Of a stretch of 64,000 nt of DNA, positions 1 through 12,515 are shown piece after piece. The notes below the pieces were generated by a model. That model was given only the letters and a program-made list of their open reading frames with translations. It made no database searches and was not told the origin of the DNA. Both the position numbers and the translations under genes were made by a program. The stretch is from Mugil cephalus (Eukaryota; Chordata; Actinopteri; Mugiliformes; Mugilidae): assembly GCF_022458985.1 (NCBI RefSeq), contig NC_061772.1:5877501-5941500 (forward strand), given 5' to 3'. Positions within the stretch are counted from its first letter, which is position 1. Each line of letters starts with the position of its first letter.

Positions 1-1777
1 GATTCCTGGACGTTTTATGAGTCTTTGAAGGCCACTTAGCCTGAGTTTCATCATAAATCTCCTGTAGCAGTGCCTAGCGCTGCGGTATTTAATAAGATGC
101 GTGGAATTTTCAGCAGAGATTACTCTCTGGTTTTTGAAGCCTCTTCTCTCTTGTCTTGTAAAATGTCTGCTTTGAATATCTTCAGACAAATGTATGATTT
201 TTAGCTTCAGGCCAGCATTGTTCATCTTCCCAGGGTAAAAACGTTTTAACAAGACTTGATATAACTGACTACATTTTTTTTTTACTATATTTTCCATTTT
301 CCTTTATTGCCATATGTTCTTGCAGATAGTTTTATCCCTGATGGAAGTGTTTCCATTGACTAAACTGCAAATATGGTTTGCATTTACCTCTGCCTCTGTC
401 TCCTCACGTCAGAACAAAAATCAGAATGTAAGAATTAAAGTAATCTCCTCTGTATAAGAGCAAACAGAAGACAGTATAAAAACACTGAACCCAGTATAAA
501 AAACAAACAAACAAAAAAACATTTTCTTTGCATAATTGTTTATGCTCCTTATCATTTACAAACTCATCCATTTTAAGCAAGGTAATCAAGGTCTCCCTCT
601 TCCCATATTTTTCTAGTTCCTCATGAAGAATCTCAAGGCGTTCCCAAACCACATGAGATATCTAATCTCCCCAGTGAATTCTGGGTTGTATGCTGACTCT
701 CCTTTCAGCTGACCGTTGCATGACTTTTTTGTAATGAAGTCACCCTCACTTCAGATAAGTCACCATCAGCTGATTTGTAGAAATTAATTTTCATGCAGTG
801 GGAGTTCCAATGAAAACGTTCCACAGTGTTCCCGACACACGTCTGGGAAAACAGGACTCTCAACCTTTTATGTTTTTATTTTTAGTGCTGTGAAGGCAGC
901 AGGAGACAAACCAAAACTAACTTCTCCACTAGATACCAGGGGAGGTTTCATCAGAACTGAACGTTTATGAACAATCATGAACAACCCCAAAAACAGAGGC
1001 ACAAGAGATAAAGAATAAATATAATCCGAAAGGAGTCAGATTCAGTATTTGAGTCACTAAACATCCCACAGGCAATAAAGAGTTAAACCTTTAAACTGTG
1101 AGAACATTGTCTTCCCGTGCTGTCGTTGATAAACTGACAGAATGGATAAGATCTTCTCTGTGATGAACCTGTGTAATCTAATCTTCAGGGCATACTGTAT
1201 GCCATCACTATATGAGTATCCATCTTTATCACTGCATATCTGAGGCCTCTCTGCAGCCTGTCTGCTGTGTTGCCATTAGAGGGTTTCTTTTATTAGGAGT
1301 CTAATGCAAAGAAAAGCTTTTAGTTTTTTACTATTGTTTGATGCCTGCCTGAATTTTATTTGCATGCTTACTTGGTTAAGAATTTTATGCTGTAAAACTC
1401 GAAATTGAGTGATGTTTACTTTACATCTAGATATAAATATAAAGTGCTTTGTCTTGGGTTGCTAGAGGGAACAAAAATGTAATTGAAGGTCCTCTTCAAA
1501 AACAAAACATTAAAAGTATTACGGTATCTGTAGTGATATTTTGCAGGCTTTTGTGCCAGTCAGGCCTCACTTGGGAAAGACCAAGAATACCTTGCAGTTG
1601 GTAATAAGTATTTGTAGTAATGTTTTTATGTGTCTGTTCCTAAATGATCAATCACAAACAAACCATAAAGTACTGTAACAATGGAGACTCGAGAGGAACC
1701 AGGGAGTCAAAAGGATTCTGTCGTCACTGTCATGTCGCTTCAATTCACAGCTACATTTTGTTATCTCTCTCTCTCAG
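1..1777. other. Probable irag1 5' intron or upstream DNA
   Basis: No exon can be assigned here. A strong acceptor (pyrimidine tract then AG at 1776-1777) implies that an upstream irag1 exon exists, either here or left of the window. The stretch is AT-rich with no recognised repeat. A minus-strand open frame around 529-652 has unusually protein-like composition and is reported as a finding; it is not called a gene. Confidence 0.5.
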
Positions 1778-4700
1778 TCTGCTCCATGTGAAAGCCGAAC
1801 CGTCGTCATGACAGCCCCCACCATCGTCTACCCGCAGCAGGCCACTATTGTCCAGCAAGACGGTCGTCCCCTGGAGCAGGCCAGGTAACATTGGACCATC
1901 TCAGAAATATGTTTTCTCGTCTGTGGCTGTAAACAGAGACATTGTGTCTGACTCATTACCATTTCCTCTCTCAGGCCACACAGTCCCAGAGCTCGTCTGC
2001 CCAGAAACTCCTCTGGAGGACCCATCACCACAGTCGGTGGGTAAACCCTGTACAAACACACACACTGCAGCTGTAATTATCTAAAAATAAACACAACACT
2101 ATGAGAACCACTTAGATTTCATCTCTAGTGGCATTTGTTTTTGTCCAGCACCAAAATGAAGCTGCACAATTTTGTGCTGGAGGAGGAGGTTTGATCTTGT
2201 TATAAGATCTTTCCATGGGTGTGTTGTTACACAAGGAGCTTCACAGCATTTTAAGTCAATTCGGTCATCCTGACAGATGAATCTGTCAGTGTGTTGTCCC
2301 ACAAGCGTGAGATGCCTTTGCTCCTTTTATTACTTTTTATGTTTAATGTGTTGCCCTTTTCTGAGGAGAGGAGGAGATATAAAACCTCCCCACACGATTT
2401 AGTGGCGCACACCCATCAGTGAAATAATCTCCTTTAGACTTCAGACTGAGCAATCCCTCTTTAATACCCTTTGAAACTTTGTGTGCCTAAACCTGCTCAA
2501 ATGTAGGGGACAAATATAGAACCAAAGTAAGTCTGCTGGTGCAGGGTGTGTGCGTGAGTGTATTGTCTTTCTCAGACAGCACAGGTAATGTGATCGACCT
2601 GGTGAAAGATCAGCTCCCCGAGGTGCCGCTCTCTGACGAGGATCGACAGAAGAATCTGGACCTGATCGAACAGGCCAAGAAGGTCAGCGACCGCTTCCTG
2701 ACCCGCCGCGGCCGTCGGTCCACCAGCAGCCTCACGGACTCGCCCACAGGTAGTTCACCCTCAAAACAGACCAGCACTTTGGTGCATTTAAGTTTGAGAG
2801 TAAATAATGAGCGGTTTATTTTCCTCAACAAGGTCTTTCTCCAACTCCAACGCCATCGTCCTCACCGTGTTCATCTAGAAGCAGCTCGCTCACTGTGGCC
2901 CCTCAGACCGGTATGTACTTCATTTTCTACTATCTGAGCATATTAACAACAATCATTTACTACTGCTGTCAGTGTTTATTAGCTGTGTTCTGCTGTTGTA
3001 GCTCCAGGATCCTCGGAGGCGTCCGGTCAGGTAAAGAAACAGCCACAGAATCATTTTCACAATTTAAATGGTCAGTGTTTGTGTTTTTATATGTTGCACT
3101 ACTTTGTTTGCCTTGTGTGTGAAAGGGTTTGTTTCCACTCGCTAATTATGCATCCAAGTCATTTATTAACAGAAAAAAAACGGATGTGTTCTGTTTTAGC
3201 ATCTGGAGGTGCCTTCAGTGAGGGAGCAGCCTGATAACGTGACGAGCCAGGATAAAGAGGTCAGATTAACACACTATTAACACATTTATGATCCGTTTAC
3301 AGACAGTGTCACCTTTGTTAAGATCCTTGGACTACCCCTCCTGTGCTATGTTATGCCATGTTTAAAGCTTAGCTGTATGTTGTATTGGTAGTTAGCACTG
3401 ACCGCTAAACGTGTTACCATTGTCCTTTTAGCATGCTGCAGTGGTAGTGTTAACATTTAGCTCAAAGGTCCAAGGATTCTAACGCCTGGTGATGCGTGAC
3501 AGAAATGCTAAATATATTGATAAATGTCATCATCTTGTTAACATCAGGGCAGGCTCGTGGTGGAATGGAAGCCCGCTGAGAAAAGAAAAGTGTCATCTGG
3601 GACTCTAACGCCACGTTTTGCTGTTCAGAAGGAGAACTCTGATCTGGTTGCACCTAAGAGTCCTACAGCGGTCAACAAAGCAGATGAGTCCGGTCGAAAC
3701 TCAAACCAGGCCCCGGCTACAGGGGTGGCCAAGCCTGTCCCCAGACCCCATACTCAGCAGGCCCCCTGTACTGCTGAGATCAAGACTATTGGAGCCTTTC
3801 CTCCACTAATGAGAGCCGTTTCCTGGGACACTGTAGGCAGCCTTAATTCCAGAAACGGAGCGCCGAGTTTCCCTCCGACGCCCGAGGACACCTTTTCAGA
3901 CAAGCCCAGGGATGCTGTCTTCAAGTCTTCCGGGTACAAAGACCTCCCCACCCAGCCGGGGGGTGTGCAGAAGCTGTCTAAACTCAGAGAGGTAAAACAA
4001 GCAACATTTTCCCTGTGGCAAACTGTTGCAAGACTAAAATAAAAACGCCTCATTCTTATGTTGTTTTTTTTTTTTTTTTTTTGTGCATACAGGAGCACAA
4101 GCTGATGCGTAACCAAAGCATTGTAGGATCCAAGTTACCAGACTTGAGTGAAGCTGCTGAACAGGAAAAAGGTGACAGTCTTTGTTTGCCCTCTTGTCGT
4201 GTAGGACAGAAAGTACTTTCAGCGCCAAGGGTGTGCACTTCCTGAATCTCAGGAAAAACGTGTTGCAGTCACAAAATTCTGACGATAATTTGCTTTTGTT
4301 TTTTTCTTCCCACTGCAAGCTCTTAAAAAGAAAATGCTGTTTTCATTTTCCGTCAGTAGATGGCATGATTGTTGAGGCATGTGACGCAAAAAGCACCTGA
4401 TCAAATGAGGAAATTATTCTGTGTGTTTTTGAAAAGAGCTGTAGACTTGGAACTTAGTGAGGATAAAGTAACTATACATATACTGTATGTAAGTACGTGC
4501 CATGTGAGAACAAAGGTAATGAAGAAGATAAGCAGCCGAGTCTTTAGATAACACTCTTCTCAGGGTGCTGCAGTACATTTCATGGGCGGCTGCTGTTTAA
4601 AGATATGTCGCTTGTGTGTGAACTTACACAAAGGTTGCAAATGAACAAAAGACCAAGTCGCCCTCTTGAGGTCTGATTTATGCATCCCTGTCTGCAGGCG

Positions 4701-7700
4701 CTCCACCTTCTCCCACCACGGCCAGTAGTGAGGAGATAAAGGAGAAGTCTGACGCCATGCCGAACATTTCAGACATCATGCTGAGAAAACTGAAGCTTCA
4801 CCGAGGTCTGCCGGGCTGGTGTGTAGCAAACTGCAGCTTCAGCTAACGTTTGACTAATAGCCTCGCTCCAGAACCGCCCTACTTACATGTCATGTACTTT
4901 ATCACTTACCTTACTAACAGTTATTCTCTGATTTCATTCCAGTGCACCCCCACTCAGTGAAAAAGAAGTTGAGGTTAGTATCTGGTCTGTGCCGGCTGTT
5001 GAGAGACATTCAAACGCTTAGTGGAGGGACAGCCACAAAAATAGAAAGTATTATATTTCCATTCTGTATCTGTGCATGCAGTTTAGGGAGTTTGACATTT
5101 TGGCAGTTCCACTTTTTCCCTTTCTTACCAACCGCTAGAAACAAGGATAATGACCGCCATCTGTCTTATGAAGCCTCTTAGCTTATCTAAGTGTAAATAT
5201 TGTATACGTAGGAGAACAACTTTGCAGGTCTGTCTGGTGGTAAGAAATCCGCCTCACTTCTGAAGCTCTTCGTTATTTAATAAACTGCTACATAGTAAAA
5301 TAATGAAACTCTTTCGTTAATGACTGTTAGTAGTACTGAAAATGTGCTCAGGCCACGTTTCCAAATAAAACGTATTCCTGACTAACTCCTTCATGATGAT
5401 CCACAGTTCTGTGTGGACACGCTGTACATGCTGTATTCATAATAGAACTTCAGTCATAAAACTGACTGCCATCAGTAATTTGCTTGTTTCAAGAGTTCAA
5501 ACACTTGTTAAAACACGGGGAGCAGATGGATTGTTCCACTCACGGCTGAACCTTTGCCCCGTGCAGCCCCGTGTTTATAATAAACTTGTTCTGTTTCCAA
5601 AGTAGTTAATTATGCAGTCGTCAGAAATTGGCAGGCTGGATCCAGCGGTGTTCTGTCAACAGGAAAGCGTTCTTCTGTTCCTGATCAGGCCTCAGAGACT
5701 CTTTGGAGTGATTTCCTGCGGAGAAAATGCAAACATTTGTGACGCTGTCAGACCCGGGCTGTAGCTCCTCTGGCTGCTCCCCCTGGGACCTGTCTAGATC
5801 AGGACAGTCAGAGGTCATATATTTCCCCTCAGCTGTGGCTCATGTATGTAGGAAAACCGTGTGGAGTGGCTTTGATCAACACAGCAAAACACGAGGAGGT
5901 CAAATGTCAGACTCGCAGCTTGTTCCCCATGCTCGTCTCAGGGCTGCTTGATTCTCCCTCACACATTAACCCATAAATTGCATATTAATATTCAATCCAC
6001 CACTCTGACCCTCATTTAGCTTGTAGATGAGCTGTGCTGTGGCGAGCTCTCTAAGATTTATGCTAATGAGTTGGTACGTCGCCATCCCCGGCACTTTCAT
6101 GTTTTAATGCATGTTTAATGTGCCAGTGAGTCTCATGTTGCAGTAACTTCCTCCCCACAGAATGCTTTTGTCCAGCTGTCACTGGCATTTCGTAATGACA
6201 ACTACACTCTGGAGACGCGACTCAAGCAGGCAGAGAGGGAGAGGAACATGACTGAGGAAGACACGGAGAAAGAACTAGAAGAGTTCAAAGGAGCCCTCAA
6301 GGTCAGTCCTCGAAAACTGCAGCCGACATTAGATTAACTCACCAGAAGAGAAGAGCTCCCTCTGGCTCTTTAGTGCTCCTTCGTCTGTTTAATGTTTCCT
6401 GAGAGTGTCCACCACAGTAAATATTTAAGCGTTGTGGGTAAGAGTCTAAACTCAGGTACAAAGTAGACGCTGATCTACACTTTGTTTTCCTGACATTTGT
6501 TACAGGATGTTGTTGTGTTTCTTGCAGATGACTTCACCGCAGTGGCAGAACCTGGAGCAGCGTGAGTCCTACCAGCGCCTAATAGAGACGATTTCAGTGC
6601 TGCACCGACTGGCCACGCGGCTCTCCAGCAGAGCCGAGATCGTTGGAGCCGTCCGACAGGTGCGGCTGAGGCGCACGCACGTAATGCAAACCAAGGAAAT
6701 GCTGCACGATTTATCAGCAGATGTGCAACGCTGTGCAAACACACGGGACATTTAATAGTTTAAAAGAGCCAGTGTACTTCAGGACGACCCGGGAGGACTG
6801 GAATGCCTGTTTGGCAGCATTTTTAAAATTATGATGATGGATTTTATTTGATGTCATGGCTGACCTCATGTATGCCAAAGCAAACACCAGAAAAAGAGCA
6901 AAAGTACTGTTTATCTAGTATTTATATCCCCGAACTACTCACATGAATTACTGCCTTCCTCTGTGCTCTGCTACCCAACTATTAATAACAATCTAATTGT
7001 AATTGCAGATAAATTATAGGTTCCCATTACTTGATCCTTTTGATCCATCCATGGTAGTCTACTGGATGACTGGATTTTGTGCAAACCGTATATTCCTGTT
7101 GTCTCAAGGTTTCTTGGAAAAAATACTTGTTGTATAAATAACCTTGCAGCATCATGGATTTAGTAGTGGCCTGAGTTCAAGAACATAAATGTGTGAAAAT
7201 CACCTTTAATTTTAATTTAAAGCTGTGTCACTATTTTATGAAACACACAATGGAGTGATGAATGTTGGGGGGGTAAATATTTCAGCGATGTGTGCCTTTC
7301 AGCTTCTTCTGCAGCTTTAAAAACATATTTTCACTCAAACATCAGTGAGTCGGTTACATAAGTCAAAGTTTTATTGGACAGTTAAAAGTCTTTATTTAAA
7401 TCCTGAGGACAATTACAGGTTGTATTTCGTTTTGCACGATTCCTTCATCAAAGTTCTCTCGTCTAACCCGTTTAAAGTTTGTTCTTAGTTGGTATTTCAG
7501 CGGAAGCTCTTGTTTCTGCATTTGTTCATTCATTCATTCATGGTAGGCCGGCATTGACTGGGTCTTACATTTTATTTTCTAACAGGAGAAACGTATGAAC
7601 AAGGCCACTGAGGTCATGATGCAATATGTGGAGAATTTGAAGAGGACGTATGAGAAGGACCACGCAGAGCTGATGGAGTTTAAGAAGCTGGCCAACCAGA

Positions 7701-10700
7701 ACTCAAACCGCTATGGAGCGTCTGTAGACACTGGAGGTAAGAATACACTAATCAGAGTTTCATGCATAAAAGGGCTGACCTGCCAACAAGGGATGAATGA
7801 AGCTTTTTTTAGCACCTCAGTACCCAGACTTACAGTTAGCCTGAAAAAAAAAAAAAAAAATTAAAAATCATTGCATAGACTGCGTCTGTGCTTCCTGTGT
7901 AGATGTAAATATCAACAGCAGTGTACATTTTTATATACAGTCTATGTATCAATAGCAGTGTACATTCACTGCATAGTTACAAGTAGAGTAGTGCAGCAGT
8001 AGTTGCAGTCATAAAGTTACTGTGTGTGTCTTGTCAGTATATATGTAACACAGTGGGACCAGGAGAGACGTTATTTTGCACATCTGCATGCTTTTAACCC
8101 TTTGACTTTCACACTTAGAAATACGATTAATCACGATTAAATATCGTCCATTTTTAATCAAGTAAAGAGTATTTTATCTCATATCTTTATTAAATTTGTG
8201 TATCTTACAAATTGAATGACTAGCAAAGGTTAGAAATTAAGCATTTTATTGTCTACTACTACTACCAAAAAAGATCAACTGTGTGGTTAGAATGCCAGTC
8301 AAAGGGTTAAGAACATATTGTTGAAGTGACAATAAACACGACTTGAATCTGGGATCTAGACATATTTTTGGGAGAGATTTCCACAGTAACCAGAGAATAC
8401 TAATGCCATGTTACTGCTCAGTTTTCCTGCAGCTTTTGGAAAAAAATACCAAGATTAGAAATGAATGTTTTCTGTGCTTTCATAATGTTTTTATGTATGA
8501 TTTCCATGAAGATGACGGCGTTCCACGGGCGTCAAGGTCCATGTCCCTCACCCTCGGAAAGGTGAGCTGTCAAGTCTTTCCGGTTATTGTGCATGATTGT
8601 AAACTGACTGTAATTTGTCAACCATCAGTTGGGAAGCAAAACTAGGTCATTCAAAGACAATCTGCTATTGTAAATAAACCCCAGTGCTCTTAGGCTTTGA
8701 ATGTTTTTTTTTTTTTTTTGAGTTTCATATTACCTTTGCAAATGTGTGCCTTCTTTCAGGCCTCTTTATTAGTAATTGACACAGCTGCATGTTCTGTCTC
8801 CCTCTCACCTGGTCTCCTGTAGGCTTTGCCCAGGCGCAGGGTGAGCGTAGCGGTGGTGCCTAAGTTTAACCTCCTTAACATCCCGGGTCAGACCCCAGCC
8901 ACAGCTGGCCCCAACGCTGGACCCGCAACTGGTGCTGCTCTTCCTGTCCTGGTAGGTCTTCCTGTCCTATTGTGAAATGATGGGAAATGAAGTATCAAGG
9001 ATACCATGTGATGACACCCACACTCTAACTGATGGATAAAAGTTCATCCACGGGTTGGAAGCATACTCAGCTCTTTTAGGACAGAGTCATTCATTGGTTT
9101 CGTAATGTTGCTGATGATGTTTTGCCAGTATGGAAATGTTTGGAAACCTTTTGTGTAGCCTCGCTGTAATGAACTGATTATAGTATTCTGTGAGCCCAGC
9201 AACATACAAATGACACATTACTTGAAAAAAAAACAGACAAAAAAAACAATTTATAATATATACTTTTATTTTATTCATCAACACTCCTCTCTCCTTTCTC
9301 CACTCAGTGTGAAGCGAATGATGTAAAAGGCAACACGTCTACAGAGCCAGCACAACCAGTAGCAGAATGGTATGTAATATGAATTAATGGTGGTGTTATA
9401 TACTCAGACACTCACGGAGTCACATACCACCACTGCATTCAAGCCACATACCACGGCTTGACACGCAAGGTCATTTCTCCGTCCTCAAAACAATGGCCCA
9501 GATAAAAGCCCCAACTTCTGATCGTTCTTATCAAAAGCTTTTTGTGCTGCACAGGGAACTTTGACTTGTTTGTGTGACCTTCAGGATGTGTTTTACCGTC
9601 TAGTGAGGGGAAAATGACCCTGAAAGCATGAAAAATAATCAACCCCCCCTCCCCTCTGCATTTGAGGGATGTGCTAGCCCAGGTCCTAATCTAAACATTC
9701 GTGAAAGAGTTTGACAAAGTCCAGGCGCAAGGCTCCGATCATATTGTGGTTATAAAGCGAGGCTCAGTAGAGCTCTCAAGTGTCTGAGCCTGACGTCCTG
9801 CGAGGAGAATATCAATAACAAAAGTGCCAGCTCCGTTTTTCTGTTTGCACTCACCGTGCCTGTGGTGATGTCTGTAATGCACACCGTCACTCAGCCGGCA
9901 CGGCAGCTCGTCCATTATGAGACGAGGCCTCGTTGTTGTGATGGAACCTAGCTGGACACTGTTTTATAACGTCAGCTGTCACAGTTGTGGTGTCGTCCAA
10001 GGCTGATTGTTCTTTCCTATCTGAAACAATGCAGTGGAAAGAGTGTGCCGGAGCAGGAAAGTGAGCCAGCCAAGCCTCCTGTAAACTTGGAGGAGCTCAG
10101 AGCCGAGATCAAGGCGAAGATCGAAGAGGAGGCGTACAATAAAGGGTGAGGCCTTCTCTCCTCTTTGCGCAGGCGGACCCTATTATTGCACTGTTGTCGT
10201 GAATCACCGCATTTATGTGACTGATTGCGTGTGCTTGTATTCTGCATATCGAATGCAGCTACCAAGAGGGACTGAAGCAAAGCAAAGTGATCCAGGAGGA
10301 GAAATGTGAGGAGGAGAAATTGCTGGAATCAAAAGATAAGGACGAAGAGAGCGGAGAGAGTCTAAAGAGCAGCAGGTAAACCGAATGTGCCCCTTTAAAA
10401 GTGAAATCATGTTAGTACCAACGTGAGCACGACACACCCACCGTGACTTTCAGATACTCTCCAGACTTTATGAGTCATCAACTTTTTGTAATCATTTTAC
10501 ACCCATTAGGAGATGAATGTTCAGGATGTGTAAGTAAAAGTGCACACATCTGTGTCCTTTTAACAAATAATGTCAGGAAGCAATACTTACTGGAAAGTAC
10601 TGTGATATTTGCCTTGATACTCAACCCTTTAAATTTACTTATTTTTTATGTGATCAGTACAAGAAGAAATTAAACCAACAGAACAATTTATAGAGAGGGA

Positions 10701-11005
10701 GTTCGGAATAATTTGTCTCTATAAACGATATAGTCTATATATAAGGTATACATAGTATATATATGTAAAAACGTACATTATAATACATAAATGAAACTAT
10801 CAGATGTGCTCTGCATACTGACTGAGGTTATTGTGTTCACAGGAGGATGGAAGAGGTCCTGGCTGTTCTTGGTCAGTTCCGGCCTAAGATCCCCATAAGT
10901 CGGCGGCTTCTTTGGGTCTCCCTGACGCTGCTGGTGGCGATGTGCGTGGTTATCAGTATTTTTACGTTCTTCACCGACTACTACAACCGACGTGAGGACA
11001 CGTAA
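1778..11005 (+). CDS. irag1: IRAG1 / MRVI1, IP3 receptor-associated cGMP-kinase substrate (5' partial)
   Basis: ER-anchored partner of the IP3 receptor and cGMP-dependent kinase I that restrains Ca2+ release in smooth muscle and platelets (family knowledge). Nineteen exons join in frame: 1778-1884, 1975-2036, 2576-2749, 2833-2910, 3002-3030, 3200-3259, 3548-3991, 4093-4171, 4698-4818, 4943-4973, 6161-6301, 6528-6659, 7586-7736, 8512-8561, 8823-8951, 9308-9369, 10035-10145, 10259-10375, 10843-11005 (2241 nt, 746 residues plus stop). Recognisable family blocks include [68 protein letters not shown] and a coiled-coil stretch with [20 protein letters not shown]. The 5' end is unresolved: exon 1778-1884 starts in phase 0 behind a good acceptor, with an in-frame ATG at 1808. 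Synteny with lyve1 and ampd3 favours irag1 over its paralogue irag2/LRMP. Confidence 0.95.
8094..8310. mobile_element. TTAA-flanked MITE, piggyBac-like, in an irag1 intron
   Basis: A perfect 14-bp inverted repeat, TTAACCCTTTGACT at 8094-8107 and its reverse complement at 8297-8310, bounds 217 bp of AT-rich DNA with no coding potential. Reading the outer TTAA as target duplication leaves 10-bp termini starting CCCTTTGACT, matching piggyBac-type elements (TTAA target, CCC-starting ends). It lies in the irag1 intron between 7736 and 8512. Confidence 0.6.
8823..8951 (+). other. irag1: irag1 exon with a candidate PKG phosphorylation site
   Basis: Phase-0 exon of 43 codons beginning [21 protein letters not shown] fits the basic-basic-x-Ser consensus of cGMP-dependent kinase and sits in the segment that carries the regulatory serine in mammalian IRAG (from memory). 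The rest of the exon is Pro/Ala/Gly-rich and looks disordered. Confidence 0.8.
10843..11005 (+). other. irag1: irag1 last coding exon: C-terminal tail anchor
   Basis: Encodes [15 protein letters not shown], a basic SRR stop, then a hydrophobic run [19 protein letters not shown], then [12 protein letters not shown] and a TAA stop at 11003-11005. One membrane segment so close to the C terminus fits the tail-anchored ER topology of the IRAG/LRMP family. Confidence 0.9.
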
Positions 11006-11390
11006 GGAGGAGAGAGGGACTTTGTGCAAGACGTGATGGAGATTGTTTGGACTGGGTGTTGCGGCCCAACAGCAGAACGACAGAGACCACGGCCACCATG
11101 TCTCTGTCCATTTACCATATCATCACCCTCGGACTCACTTGAATCAAATGGCCCTCACGGGTCAAAGACATTTTGGGAGGCTGTATGGATGATGTTGCAT
11201 TTTCCTAATGGTCAACAGGATTAAGTTTTATTTTTATTTAGAGCGGAAAGTTGAACGGTTTGTTTTCTGCAGCGACAAATGATTTCTGTTTAGGGACCAA
11301 CGATACAGTGTGATGAAATATATATTTAATTCAATTAGATGAGTATGTATTGGTGGTTCTGTTACTTCGGATGATGAACATGGCACTTTC

Positions 11391-11396
11391 AATAAA
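11391..11396 (+). terminator. irag1: irag1 poly(A) signal (proximal)
   Basis: AATAAA lies 386 nt after the irag1 stop, within AT-rich 3' UTR. Further AATAAA hexamers at 11533-11538 and 11780-11785 could serve as distal signals. Confidence 0.6.
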
Positions 11397-12352
11397 ACGC
11401 CACAGTCGAAAACATTTATATTTATCTACACTATAATATTAAGATATAACCTCTCAGGTCCATTAGGTAATTAAGCCCCTGAGGAATTTTGAATTCGTAT
11501 TTAAAGGTTGTTTTAATTTGTTGTTTAATATCAATAAAGGATATTTAATATATAAGCACATTCCAGAGTAGCTGCTTCAGTGCAATATTTTGCAGTTGAT
11601 GGTTCTCGGTTGTGTCATTTTGGATTGTGTGTTCAGAGCACTGACAGATTTCCTTCTTGTATGAGAGCACTGTTTAGATAGCATGAGGTCTACCTTTCTG
11701 TTCTTTTTTTTTTTTTTTTTGCACATGTGTGCCTGACTGGTGTTGGTTGTGGATTTCATGCTCTGCCACTTCACCTTTAAATAAAAAGGTGCCTGAAAAT
11801 ATTATGTCGTCATTTCAGTAGCGTTGAGCGATTCCTCTGAATTATATGACATTTTCATAATTTAATGGTTTTTTTTTGGGTTTTTTTTTCCCACTAACCT
11901 CATTGATACCTCTCATCTGACAAAAACGCTGTTGCGTCTTCGTCAGCAGTGTTTGCGTCATTTCCTGCTGTAAGGGCTTGTGCAGAAATGTTTTTGTGGA
12001 AGTGGGATGTCACTGTGTCTCAAAGGCCCATCAGAGGATACCGGAGATAATGAGCAGGTTCACGATTCCTCCTGTGGGAGGAAATCATCAGGACAGGGAG
12101 CTCAGTCACACGCTAGGAACAGTGAGGGACATTCGCTGTCATTATTTTCCTTTTACTACTTTGTTCTGACCTTTACCTGATGCATTCTCACTCTTAGTTA
12201 CGCACATATCTAATTATTCTTGGAATATATGTCTGCTGCTTTTTATCGTCCACTGAAAGCTTTGTCTTTGTTCGCGCTTTGCTTATGTGCCATGTGTCTC
12301 CTGAGCCCTGCTCTCAGAACATTTGATGGCTCTCGATCTGACCTGTGCTCAG

Positions 12353-12434
12353 TACTTCCCTCTTCCGCTTCCTCTGCTTTCTGGCAGTGACAGAGAACAC
12401 ACACACAGCAGTGGACAGAATCACCTCTATTTAA
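12353..12434 (+). promoter_or_regulatory. lyve1: Candidate lyve1 core promoter
   Basis: Closely spaced ETS-type cores on the minus strand (GGAA within CTTCCC, CTTCCG and CTTCCT, 12353-12375) precede a TATA-like TATTTAA at 12428-12434, 82 nt before the ATG. There is no other ATG between a start site near 12460 and the lyve1 ATG. ETS sites are typical of endothelial promoters; the assignment is inference. Confidence 0.35.
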
Positions 12435-12515
12435 CCGTGTCATTTGGCTCCCAGGCACATAAACCTTGCAACGCTGGTCTTCTCCGACATTCATCCATCT
12501 CTTCCCTGACCAGTC

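Larger units (their letters stand above)
11006..12515. other. irag1 3' UTR and irag1-lyve1 spacer
   Basis: About 1.5 kb between two tandem genes. The first 400-800 nt are irag1 3' UTR with three AATAAA signals; then come poly-T runs (near 11705 and 11870) and the probable lyve1 promoter and 5' UTR. No further gene is seen. Confidence 0.7.

Noticed and set aside
2037..2040. Alternative donor at 2041 for irag1 exon 1975-2036
   Set aside because: Using GTAAAC at 2041 breaks the frame into the next exon; GTGGGT at 2037 gives [13 protein letters not shown], matching the family.
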